DNA of 64,000 nucleotides, taken from Filobasidium wieringae. Its lineage: Eukaryota > Basidiomycota > Tremellomycetes > Filobasidiales > Filobasidiaceae. The stretch is taken from the NCBI GenBank assembly GCA_001600055.1, contig BCIV01000026.1, positions 1-64,000 of the forward strand, written 5' to 3'. The position numbers and the translations under genes are program-made. Below, in pieces: positions 1 through 10,700 of this stretch; the stretch's first letter is position 1, and the number at the start of each line of letters is the position of its first letter. The notes below the pieces were generated by a model. That model searched no databases, had not been told where the DNA came from, and was given only the letters and a program-made list of their open reading frames with translations.

Positions 1-627
1 TAGGAACGTCACGTGTTCTAGCCATTGAGTTCAGCTTTGTGAGTGAAATTTCACAAGTCATGTCCAAAAAAAAAAATGAAATTTGAAATTTAGCCATTAG
101 AGTGTATTTCCAGACGTTATATTTCGGTCCATCTTTAACTTTTTTTTTTTCAAAATTGCGCTCAAAAACGGGGTTTATTGGCCCTAGCGCCATCAGTTTA
201 CAATTTCACATAAAACTTTTGGTATATTCCGAGAGCTGAAAGAAATGCGCATTCAGCCATACCTAACATGTTTGGTTTAGATGAGGTTGCAAAAACCCCC
301 GCCCCCGGAACCTCCCTATAACCCCTAACCCCGAAAATCACAAGTCATGACCGAGAAAAAAGATGAAATTTTGAATACAGCCATTAGACCATATTCTGGA
401 GCAGTTCTAAAAAAGTTCATCTTTAACTTTTTTTTTTCAAAATTGCGTTGGAAATCGGACGTTTATGCATTTATCTCCAGCCTCGTGCGACCCCATGTTG
501 TGGGGATGGTATATATGGAAAGCTGAAGAAATTTGCTTCGTGATAGACACCACCCTGAAGTCTCTAGCGCGATATTGAAAAATGAGGCGCCAACCCCAAC
601 CCCGGTCCGCCCCTATAACCCCTAAGT
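1..627. repeat. Two AT-rich tandem copies of a ~290-bp unit
   Basis: Two diverged direct copies lie side by side. The word CACAAGTCATG occurs at 52 and 339. A segment reading AAC, a run of ten Ts, then CAAAATTGCG occurs near 137 and again near 426. The word CCTATAACCCCTAA occurs near 314 and 613. The spacing of 287-298 bp gives the unit length. The array seems to begin before the window. Both units end in a CCCCTAA telomere-like word. I see no coding frame that explains it; the ORFs here are short and unconvincing. Confidence 0.75.
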
Positions 628-835
628 AGAAACCTTCCGCTCTCTTTATGTACATCCATCGCTTGTGGACAAGTCTGCGTAGTTGGAGTTGATGTGACCG
701 ATGTAAATCGCGAACTCCAACTGAAAGGTCATACCATATCGCGAGAAGTACAGAGCTTCGTCTCATCAAGACATTTTTGGCTAACCATACCAACTTGCGT
801 ATACTTTACTCGGATGCGTCGCGGGTCTCGATGAT

Positions 836-3615
836 CTACCAGGCAAGCAAGCCATGTCCTAGTGCGAGAAGACATGTCACAACCTTATCGTCCTGTTTCA
901 TATCTATCAGAGCCATGAAAATGATCAGCCACAACTTCCATATAGTCGGTACGGTTCCTCGCAGCGGAGGTAACACCGTCACGAGCTAAAGAGATAATGA
1001 TATCAGGGCCGCGAGTCTCCCAGTGCGAACGCGCAGGGAAGACGAACCTTGATACCAGCGATGGCTGTCTTGATGATTGCGACAGTTCCAACGTTAATCG
1101 ACCAGACAGCGCTTGGCTTGGTTCTTTCCGGGCCGTCGGAGAGCAGTAGACTATCGTCATGTTTCATGGTCCTGGACATCGGTCGATGACCTGTTTTGAC
1201 TAGAGCATCCACTGCGCTAGGCCGTGTGATCGTCTCCACCTGATGCAACAACGAGAGTCGGGACTGCGATGAGATCCCAGCTATCGCTCATATAGGGAGA
1301 CAGCTCACTTTGATAGCTCGCCACGTTTGTAATGCTCGCGCAGCGGTCGGTCGTTTCGCTGGCGAGACATGCAGGAGCTGTTCAAGCAAGTCGAGCATTC
1401 CCCCAGGTATGCCTCTTCTTGCACAATTGACCCGCATGTTTTGATCCGCCTTGAATCTGTCACATGGCGCTCAGATCATCAGCTTGTGTAGCCGTCGAAC
1501 GATTCCTGAGACTGTCAGTACCCATCATAAGTCTTGATCTTCACCTCGAGCTCGTCGTAAGTCGCTGTTTCCCCATAAGGCAGTTTGAGGAAAAGTAGCT
1601 TATGTAGGATCATCCCTGCAGCGTCGTGACCGATTGGTCAACTCGATACTATCTCACTCGAGCGTACTAGGGACAACTCACCTAGTCCCCAGATATCTAA
1701 TTTGGAATCCATTTCGGAGAACCGACCGTGCAGATCGGGTGTGATCGTCTCAGGCGCCTGCACACGAAGGGACGTATCAATATCAAAGTCTGTTGCTCAT
1801 CCTCACCGCTTTTGCATACCAAGTACCTAGTCAAAGTAAGCGAATACGGTGAGCATGGAACTAACACATCTCAACTGATGACTTACTCCATTGTACCCGT
1901 CTCGCCGGTTCGTGTACGATCGCTATGCTGGTAGATGGCTCGAGAACTGCCGAAATCGGATATCATCGCCGTAGGACTAGCCCCAGCCGTAGATTCTGTT
2001 CAGTATATTCCTTTGTCAAGTGAACGTACGCCTGATAGTACTCACATGAGCTCCCCTTCGAATAGATGAAGCAATACGTTTGGGCATTTCAAATCCAGAT
2101 GTACGATTCCTTTCGAGTGCTATGACACCCGATCGACTCAGCTTCCCGGTGTTTGCAGTAGGAGAATCGGTTACATGGCTCACGAGAAAATCTAACCCTT
2201 CGATCACATCCCCGAAAAGACTCTCCAACTCGTCCCTATTGAACAAGATCACCCCCCTAGCGTCCCGCTTTAGATACCCCGAAGCGATCCCGGACGCCCG
2301 TTCGGTCTTTGAACTGAGTCTTCTTCTTCTGAACATACGTTTCCTTTCGGATGCCGAGGTCAGGTCAGAATCGTCGTTCCCGTTTTCTCCAGGTTCGAAG
2401 ACTTGGTCGTCTGAGGATGAATATCTCGAATTGATGTAGGAATCGATGTTCCCCGCGTTCGCGTACATCATGAGGATACTAAGAGAGGAAGGGTCGGTCA
2501 GTGTGTGGGAATACGTTGTGATTGTGATAGTCGATCACTTACTGCAAAGCCTCTATAGGAGGAGCTAACCTATCGTTTCCAATATCAGTAACCTTTTACA
2601 AACGCTACCCGAACACCAGACGTACCTCGAGAACCGGGCCGGTTCGATCCAAACGTGTTCGTACGGTATGATATTCTTGTGTCTCAACAGCTCCAGCAGT
2701 TTCACTTCTTTCAACATGTCCACCAAGTAACTACGAGAGGTCCCTACGGCGATCTTCTTGACGGCGTGGTACGAAAGGGCGTTCCCGTTCAATACGTGTT
2801 GACAGAGATAGACGGAACCCTGAGCACCCATTCCGAGGCGTTTCTCCTCGATAAAGTATCTAGTCGGAGAGGATCAGGGTTCAGTAGATGCGGAGATTAC
2901 TGGTAAGTGTGGATCGGACTTGCTTTGTGTAGTACCCATCGACATTCACTTTCGGGTCTTGCGATGGCTCCTGTCCGAGATCACCAATCGAACCACGTCT
3001 AGAAGTGCTCGTACTATTCCCCTGAGACTCTGGATCCAGAGCTTGAACTAGAGAACTGGTCCCATTTCGTTCCAGCATCTGAAAGTAAGGCTGAGTCCTC
3101 AAGAGCTGAGTGTGTCGTTGACTTCGTCGAGGATCGATCGCCAGAGTTCCCGGATCGTTTACCTCTTCAAACGTTCGATCGCTATCCACGCTGCCTTCAC
3201 CAGGATCTAGATCTGTTCCGAACGGATAACCGGCTTCGTTCTTCCTCCTATTCCCCGTAGGTGTGAACTCGCCGTCCGGTATTTCCTGGAAACAGAACGG
3301 ACATGTTTGTACGAGTGGAGGGGAATTGGATCCCGGGACGACTCTCGTCAGATGATGAGGAGATGCGATGACCAGACCGCCGTGGTTCCCGCTTGCCTCA
3401 GCTGGATCAACGATCGAGGCTCTCCTCACTACCTGCATCTGCCTCGTGGTGTGTTCTGAGGGAGGTGGTTCCTGCGGATTAGGACCATACGTCGTGTGGA
3501 CCTGAATGGAGCCTCTTATTCGCGATCTCCAAAGGATGACCTGTTTTGGCTGTTCGGGGATCGATATATGTTGCTCGTCCATTACTTGACCAGCTAAGAC
3601 GAGATTGGATGTCAT
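836..3615 (-). CDS. IKS1: IKS1-like serine/threonine protein kinase, 12 exons, ~700 aa
   Basis: Hand-placed exons (minus strand): 3615-2924, 2859-2626, 2569-2543, 2478-2184, 2119-2046, 1976-1887, 1826-1820, 1757-1682, 1615-1522, 1456-1309, 1263-1048 and 985-836. They sum to 2103 nt, exactly 701 codons, and every phase joins. Kinase motifs appear in order: glycine loop GMGAQGSVY (~residues 240-248), AVKK lysine (~265), an atypical catalytic loop HLDLK instead of HRD (~423), DFG (~448) and APE (~474). The GSVYLCQHVL stretch, HLDLK and the MILHKLLF block are what I know from the fungal Iks1 family, whose cellular role is poorly defined. The N-terminal third carries a CPFC cysteine pair. The last exon encodes a Trp-rich hydrophobic stretch (~665-676), a possible membrane anchor. 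Odd features are a 7-nt exon and a GC-AG intron. Identity is fairly secure; the last exon is less so. Confidence 0.88.
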
Positions 3616-3689
3616 TCATGGTATACGCTACGTTCTGGCTGAACAGGAAAGTAGAATCAAAGCAGAAGAGGTCGAGAGGTCATCTGAGC

Positions 3690-3910
3690 GGACTAGGTCC
3701 TTGCGCACAAACACAACACGTCGTCACGTAAGCTAGTTCGGATCCGGTAGAGCAAGGCGAGAAAGCGATACGGGTGCAGCACAACTGCGTCATGAGCACA
3801 GCACGGGGGCGCCACAAGCAGGCACAAACATAAGACAAGGCTGTACAACTGAAGCACGACTGCGTCTCAAGGGAAACACGAGCTCGGCCCAAGTATAGCA
3901 CACGAGTCAA
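3690..3910. repeat. GTGCTGC/TTGTG-word array 1 (complement orientation)
   Basis: Degenerate words such as GCACAACTGCG, GCACAAACA and AGCACGACTGCG recur every 10-20 bp. The array sits between the 5' end of the IKS1-like gene and the 3' end of the FAS1 gene. It is the first of about nine related intergenic arrays; here the C-rich (GCACAA) strand is on top. Confidence 0.6.
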
Positions 3911-4274
3911 ACAGGAGATTTAACCCCGTCAAACAATCAACCAGGTGAGGATACTTGGACATACTTGACTCGATGTAATGCACCATCGAATCAATCAATA
4001 CAATGCCTGCTGATGTGATCCAACCTTTCGAAGTAAGTGTAGGTCCACAAGGATCATCGTTTCAAGGCTGGCTTCATAGACAAAATGTCAGCACACCATG
4101 ACGGCAGCCTTTGGCTGATCGTTGGCGAACCGTGGGCGGATTCATTGGCGATCAGGTATTCCAATAAATTCATTCCGTACAGCGTCTAAAACGTTTACAA
4201 AAGGTATAGCATCTGACATATCGATACATGCTCGCTTAAAATCTAGGTCTATGGTCGTCCACATTTCACGCGTG

Positions 4275-7200
4275 TCATTCGTCATCATCGTCTTCCCCCT
4301 CCAAGCCCGACTGACAATCCTCCTCCTCCAACTTGATCCGCCTCTGTCTCCTCCTCCACCAAACGAGACCGTACACGGCGATCGAGATCACCACGAGACC
4401 GAAAGCGCCGGCCAAGAGAGCGAGATAGCCCCAATCTTCGAACCAACCGGGTTCATAAGGTACAAGCACCCTATCGATCAAGACGACCCCGCCTCCGAGT
4501 GACTGTCCGCCTACCCAAGGCTGACGCTCCGAGTCCCATTGGACGGTCTCGTATCGGTCCCCAATGTGGGTCCAATTGGGACTCGCCCGGCCCGCCTCGA
4601 TCACTCTGGCCGCGTTACTCTGTTGTCCCACCCCTCGAGCGGCATTCACGCCGACGAGCCAAGATCCATGACCGTCGTTCCGGAAGATGACGTCCCCGTA
4701 CTTCCGACTCGATCTGAGCGTACTGTAGATGCTCTCATCCAGTAAGAGCAAAGGGAAAGACGCTTTCGCTTTGAACGAACTGGTAGTCATTCCGGAATCG
4801 ACGTTCGGGCCGGAAGTCACGATATGCAGCTTCAAAAGGGAGACCAACGCGTCCCGATCGTTCTGATAGAGAGTCAAGTTCAGGCGAGAAAACGCCTCGT
4901 CCGTAGGTGCAAGTATCGTATAAGGATACTCAAACGTGACATTCAACGCTGGTTCTCCCCCAGTCAAGACCCATTCCATATCAGCCCTGACGAGCAGATC
5001 GATTAGAGTGGAACACCCCGCTCCGTGCAAAAGCTTGCCAAACGTCAGATCCACAGCAGGAGGGATCTGGACCGCGTCGATCGCGTGAATGGACCCGGTC
5101 CGGGTGAGCAGATCGTTCCCCAAGATCCTGCTCGGTCTCGCTCCGTTGATCGGCAACATCGTCCCGCTCGTATTCGTATAGGGTCCAGTGATTTCGTATG
5201 ACGTCACATTGACTCCCTCGGTAACGTTCAAGTAGATGTCATCTCCCGTCATCGTCCTGATGGAAGTCGAGCCGGGGACCATATCGGTGTTATAAACCAA
5301 TCCATCCAACGCGTGGTACCTCACGACCCTCCTCAGATCGTCCTTCCCACCGGGTCCGAGTAAGTACCTCCCGCCCAGCCCGAGATCACTGAACGCTTGG
5401 TTAGTAGGTGCGAGCCAAGTCACGCCCGCCGCCTTGTGTACCAACCGATTCAGTCCGGCAGCGAAAAGAGAGGCGACGAACGTGCTCAGGTTGAGATCGG
5501 ATACGGCGGTCTGGATCACGTCCGTTGGAGGGTCGTTGAGCGTGGTGACGAGGTAGATCATGTAATCGTCCCCGTAGTCTGCGAGGTGAGCGTGCACAAA
5601 GGGTTGTCAATTTCGAACTACTACTCGAGCAAACGACGTGCCCCGACTCACATGGCTCTCCAACGACCGCAGCAGCTCCGAACCTCAAATCACTCACTCC
5701 GCCATCCTCCGTATCCCGATCGACATGTACCCTCACTCTCTGTCTATTCCCCTTCAAGAGACTCGTCACCAGTTCAGTCTCCGCCAACGTTCCGTCCGTA
5801 AGGTCCTTGGGCTGGAATCGACCGGGAAGGATATGATACCTCAACATCTCTTCCAGCTCGTCTTCACTATCGTCGGCAGCGCCTGAGATATCCCGTCGAG
5901 CATCCTCAAGGACCTCATCGGTGGGCACGAGAAAAGTCCAGCCGCCCTCTCTCCTCTTGGTTATATACTCCTGCGCCAACCCGGTCTTCTCGAGCAAACC
6001 GACGAACCGGGAAGCGTTGAGCGCCAACATGACTTTCCCCGGATCGTCCAGTAGTTTGAATCGGGGTGGGAGGATGAGATGGGAGGTAAGATGGATGACC
6101 CCATTCTCGGCGAATATATCGGGGGTGATGACTTTCGTCCCGTTCGCGGTCAAGTGTCCGGTCTCGTTTCTCTCCATTGAGATTGTCCCATTATCGATCG
6201 TCCGGACTGGAAAGTACCCTCGACGCCAGTAAGCACCTGGCCGTAATCGAAAAAGCGTACTTGAAGACTCACACAACGTCCCCCCCTTCAAACTCACGTT
6301 ACTCCTCCAGCCAATCACCGGCCCATCCTTCCTCCCGCGCTTCACGTCCAGCACCGCATGTCCACCCAGTACCCTCTCCCTCCCTTCCCCGCCCCAAGGA
6401 CCCCACAAGTACGACATCTCCAACTCGTCAAACGTCTGCTCGAAGGCCGAATTGGGCGGCGCGAAGATGGTCAAATGAGGATCGTTGTACAGGTCGGGGA
6501 CGAGGGTGGTCATGCTCGAAGGGGACGCGGTGGGAAGAGAGAAGAGAGATCTGAACCGACCGAGTTGTAGGATCCGGTCGATTTGCTGGCCTGCGTGAGA
6601 GGGCAGCGATCAGCATCGGCGAATGTGAAATTGTCTGTACCCCGTCCACCCAAGGCCATAAAACCCTAGGCCCTAAAGTCCAAAACCATCACACATAACG
6701 TCCTCGTTCCACCTCTAGGGCGTAGAGCGTAGAGCAAGAGCGTATAAGTGTAAACGGTAGAGCTAGAATCATAGAACTTTGTCTGTCCCACTCCACCCGA
6801 GCCCATAAACCCTAGCCTCTAGCGCCCATAACCATACCACCCAACGTCCCCTTCATCTTCCCACCTCGATCCGTAAACCGTAGAGCAAGATACGCAGACC
6901 ACACGCCACACACCACACACCACACACCACACACCACACACCACACACCACACACCACACACGCCAGAAAGAAAAAGGGTTTAAGGTGTACTTACCAATA
7001 CTTTTTGGGACCCTCAACACTCCATCGAGCGCAATCACGACCCCGTCACTCGACCTTCTCATCCTCGTCCCGTTCTTCTTATGCTCCTTCTCCATAGCTC
7101 TATTGCCATATGCTTGTGCTTGTGCTTGTCCTTGATCAAGATCGCTGGCCCAACCGGTCCAGACCCCCACCCCTCCGTGACCTAGATGATCGACGCCCAC

Positions 7201-8010
7201 CCTAGCCGGTCCGTGAGCCGGTGGATCGAAGAGGAGTCGGAGTTTTTGAGATGAGTGGCCTAGAGGTGAGCGGGGTGGAGCTGAGTGGGCTGGAGATGAG
7301 AGGTCTAGCGGTGCGTGCGATGGTGTTCCTTGGAATGTGAAAGGAGAGTGGGGGTGAGGTGATGAAGGAGGCAGGGGGAAGAGGATGGTCGTCTCTGTAG
7401 AAATGTTGTTGATCATCCATCGATCTTCTTTTCCTCGAGAATCAGAGTGGGGAGAGTCGAGAGCCTCGTGCGAATATCGAGAGTCGTGAGAATCAGCCAT
7501 GAAGTCAAAAGCCTGTTCAGATCGCAGTACCTCGAACGACGACGAGGAAGAGCTATCTGATTCGAACGGTAGGGTATAGTTGAGGATATGGTAGAGTAAG
7601 AGCTGATGAGTCTTGATGAGGACGTTATCGGCGAGTTCCGAGTCGTCGTCGTTGATGTCGTTGTGGTTATGTGAGAGGTTGTCGTATGAGTGGTCGTCGT
7701 AGAAGAGATTGCTGATAAACATCTTGACCTGCTTCTGATCACTATCTTCGTCTTCATCACCACCACTCTCCCTCGCCCATCTCTGCCAAGCCTCATCGGT
7801 CGGAGCGAACAGCGTCACTCCCCGCATCATATTGAGCGTCGGGACGAGCTTGCATCGCTGTAGCAGCCTGATCAACACGGTATGATCCGGACTTGAGGAT
7901 AAGATGTCGATCACCGTGGTCGCCAGAGGTTCGATGGGGGCGGCGGCGGTGATGAGGAGCAGGCAGAGCGTCGCTGCTATAAGTGGGAGGAAACGTTTGT
8001 TGCTGGCCAT
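4275..8010 (-). CDS. Multi-FAS1-domain single-pass membrane protein (Fsc1/YLR001C-like)
   Basis: Three exons, 8010-6996, 6590-5652 and 5578-4275, join in frame to about 1085 aa. The chosen start gives a clean signal peptide, with a hydrophobic LIAATLCLLLITAA core just after MASNKR. A start 138 nt upstream in the same frame would bury it. FAS1 hallmarks recur: TLFAPTDEAW, TIFAPPNSAF, TFLVPTDEV, WLAPTNQAF and TILAPTDEAF, each followed by YH or H boxes, so four or five FAS1 domains are likely. Near the C-terminus a ~23-residue hydrophobic segment (LALLAGAFGLVVISIAVYGL) precedes WWRRRQRR and an acidic tail ending EDDDDE. Many NXT/NXS sites fit a lumenal domain. Fungal relatives include the vacuolar S. 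pombe Fsc1 and S. cerevisiae YLR001C; that role is inference. A 36-nt in-frame stretch (6237-6272) may be a further short intron. Intron 1 (405 nt) is unusually long and repetitive. Confidence 0.85.
6633..6960. repeat. Intronic duplication and CA-rich minisatellite
   Basis: Inside intron 1 of the FAS1 gene, two diverged copies of a ~145-bp segment lie in tandem, each running from TGTCTGT, through CCATAAA and CCCTAG, to GTAGAGCAAG (about 6633-6737 and 6781-6890). They are followed at about 6900-6962 by an ACCACAC minisatellite of 7-8 bp period. Together they explain why this intron is several times longer than its neighbours. Confidence 0.7.
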
Positions 8011-8199
8011 GGTGATCGGTAGGTCGTTGTTACCATGGATGAGGTCGATGATGTGGTGGAAGCGACCCAGGTGAATCTGATGTGGTCGAGTCAAGGACAT
8101 GAGAGGAGATGGATTCATCGTGACGCAAGCCAGATCGACAGATCGCACCGCGGTGTAAAATCTGCAAAAGGGCTAAGTACTTTTCATTTGAGTATGCGT

Positions 8200-8450
8200 T
8201 ATCGCGCATGTGCCGTCGTCGTGTTGCAGTCGTGATCACCCGTGTTGCACGTGTACTTTGGCATCCTCTACTACTAGCCTGGTACGACTGATCTCGAATA
8301 TGCGTTATCGCGTTGCGCGACAACTCGTGCTGCAAATGTGACAATGACGTGTTTTCTTTACGCTCCCCGCGCGCGTTTGTGCAACCTCGTGCTACAATCG
8401 TGAAACCTGATATCGCACTTGTGGTGCGCTTATGCTGCGCTCGAACGAGG
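8200..8450. repeat. GTGCTGC/TTGTG-word array 2
   Basis: Upstream of the FAS1 gene. Words include GTGTTGCAGTCGTG, TCGTGCTGCAAATGTG, GTGCTACAATCGTG and TTATGCTGCGCTCG. The phrase TATGCGTTATCGCG occurs twice (near 8192 and 8298). This array has the G-rich orientation on top. Confidence 0.6.
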
Positions 8451-8499
8451 CGAGGCCTGATCCATCGTCCAGGAAGAAACAGTCAGGGGCTCAGCAATC

Positions 8500-10700
8500 G
8501 ATCATCTGTATTACGGACTGGAAAATGAAAGCTACATTACTCAGCAATATAGAAGCGATATCACCACATCTGGATGATACAATGTCGATTTGTTTCCATC
8601 AGCATCTCTTCCTGTTCTCTGAGGGAATTCTGTCAGCCCGTAGATACGGTTCATATCATTCGGTAGCAAGAACTAGATGGCGGATACCTGGCGACCGCTA
8701 AAAGTGCGGAGACTACATAACTTTGCGATGTGACGATTCGAAGACGCCATGAACCTCGATATCTGCCATAGCACGATTTCGTTAGTGACAGGTGGTTCGT
8801 CTTCGTCAGCAACGACGTGTCGAGCGATCCTGGATAGACTCTCCCTAGATCTGGCGTTCGGCTTTTGGAGACGATCTGTTCTCAGCCGTCTGCCCGCAGA
8901 TATCTTATCGCGACGAGTCTCGACTAGCCATGTTCCACCGCTGACGCTACATAGCTGCCATGCTTAGGATAGACAAGGGCAGGCGGCGGATGGAAGTCTG
9001 GGATGAGAAACGATTCTTCGATACGCGCCGGTCTACACGTGTACGTTTCAAATTCGGAGTTGTGCAAACGTACGATTCTGATTGCGATGTTTTCCCTTGC
9101 TCCTGTTAACGGTAGGCATGAGAGGAATACATTACCGCTGATGGCTGATAAATTGAGGGTTAGGGGTTACCAGACTTCAGCATTCAATCACACCGCCTGA
9201 GCGTATAAACGTAGTAGACCTTGCGCGATGATAGCGACGACGATCTGCAATCAGCGTTGCTATACAAGCACTCTAGATACAACGTCGCGTCCACTACAAA
9301 TGCAACCAGTCCGGGAAAGGATAGAAGCGGATGGCATCGATAATGACACGCCTTTGCGATATCTCACCATAACGAGTCTTTAGCAAGGTCAATGCTCTGG
9401 AGTTCAGCGATGACGGATCTAAGCAAGAACATGATTGGCCACTAAATAAGTTCATCTCGCTCACGTCAGGGAATCTACAACTTTTCAAAGAGCCCTCGAA
9501 TGATCAATTATAGATGGTCCAGGTAACGTAGCTCTGTTCCTGCAAACCAGCCAGATAACGACGTAGTGATCGCGCAGTCGGAACTGCCAGAAAATCCACG
9601 ATTGAGCAGATGACCTTCTCCGCTGTAACGCGCAAGTGCGAGTACTGACGTCCGATCCATTCCCCTGCGGTTTGGGTCTGTGGAACATAGTCAATCAGAG
9701 AATGAGGACGTTGAAAGCTCACCCTGAATCAGTTGCGAGGGCTTAAAAGGCTCGATACATTTATCTTGAGCAATCGCCAGGTCAAACGAAGGGAGAAAGC
9801 CATGCGAAGATCGCAGTGATCAATTTCGTCACCACCGGTGGCCATCACTTGACATCCATCATTGTGCAAAGGTGAGCCGCCTGCGAGTCCTCCTTTGACG
9901 GAGACATCGGCGTACCCTTGCAGAGCAATGATTCGAGCCTAATACTTCAAAAGGCGGTCCATCTTGCCGCAAGAAGGCTGCATGAACCAGTGTATGCGAT
10001 GTGATTGGTACGACCTGGCCCAAGTACATGATTCTGTCACAAATCTCCTCCCAGAAGCGTTTCGACGGCGTTGCCAATAGAAAGGAATCGAGACGGAAAT
10101 AATGGCACGGTCGGACGAACTGATTCTGCCTTCAAGGTAATCAGGAAAATGTTCCTTGTCGTTATATCGAAATTCAAGGCGTCGGCCTGACGAGTTGCGT
10201 AAACTTATCGGGCAGATCCGTCCTAGTCGTGAGACCAATAACCATCTGACCGACAGCGTGAGAGACCTGTCAAATGCTGTCTGCTGTGCAAAGATGGCCT
10301 TTCAGTTGTTCCGCCTCTTGGTAAATGAATCCCTTTCCAGCCGTTCGGCTCTCTTCGCGCGACAACGGGACGTAAACCGATCGACGTTCAAGGTCATCAA
10401 GGTTGAGCGACCAAGTGCGGAACACAGCCATCGACCGTCCACTCCGACGGGTACTGACCTCTACGACGTCTCAAAACCCACTCGGCATGATCGTCCATCG
10501 ATGATCTCCAGACCGAAATGTATGACGGCGACATGCTTTGGGGGCGAGATATGGTTGTCCGTGAATCGATGATGAAACTTGGATCGTTTGACCAGCTGCT
10601 TGTAGATACAGAAGGTCAAAGATGTGTATGACCGATCGACCACCATACCTAGCTTTCATACTATTCGGATCCATCGAGGTGACGGTCCATGTTGATCATG
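8500..10700 (-). other. Exon-like tracts, possible unresolved minus-strand gene(s)
   Basis: I do not recognise a product. One minus-strand chain of exons keeps phase across four introns with GT and AG ends: an exon ending at 9723, then 9677-9528, 9480-9465 (16 nt), 9418-9368 and 9293-9260, ending in TAG. The middle exon reads as a small, Gly/Ser-rich globular segment. A competing frame over the same exon is also open, so the call is unsafe. Further downstream, 8967-8556 has a second open minus-strand tract. A TTAGGGG-like word is at about 9157. No start codon or known domain could be fixed, so this may be a decayed gene. Confidence 0.3.

Noticed and set aside
7413..7796. A Thr/Ser/Arg-rich minus-strand ORF within the FAS1 gene
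   Set aside because: Shadow frame of the first FAS1 exon, whose own frame has a signal peptide and FAS1 motifs.
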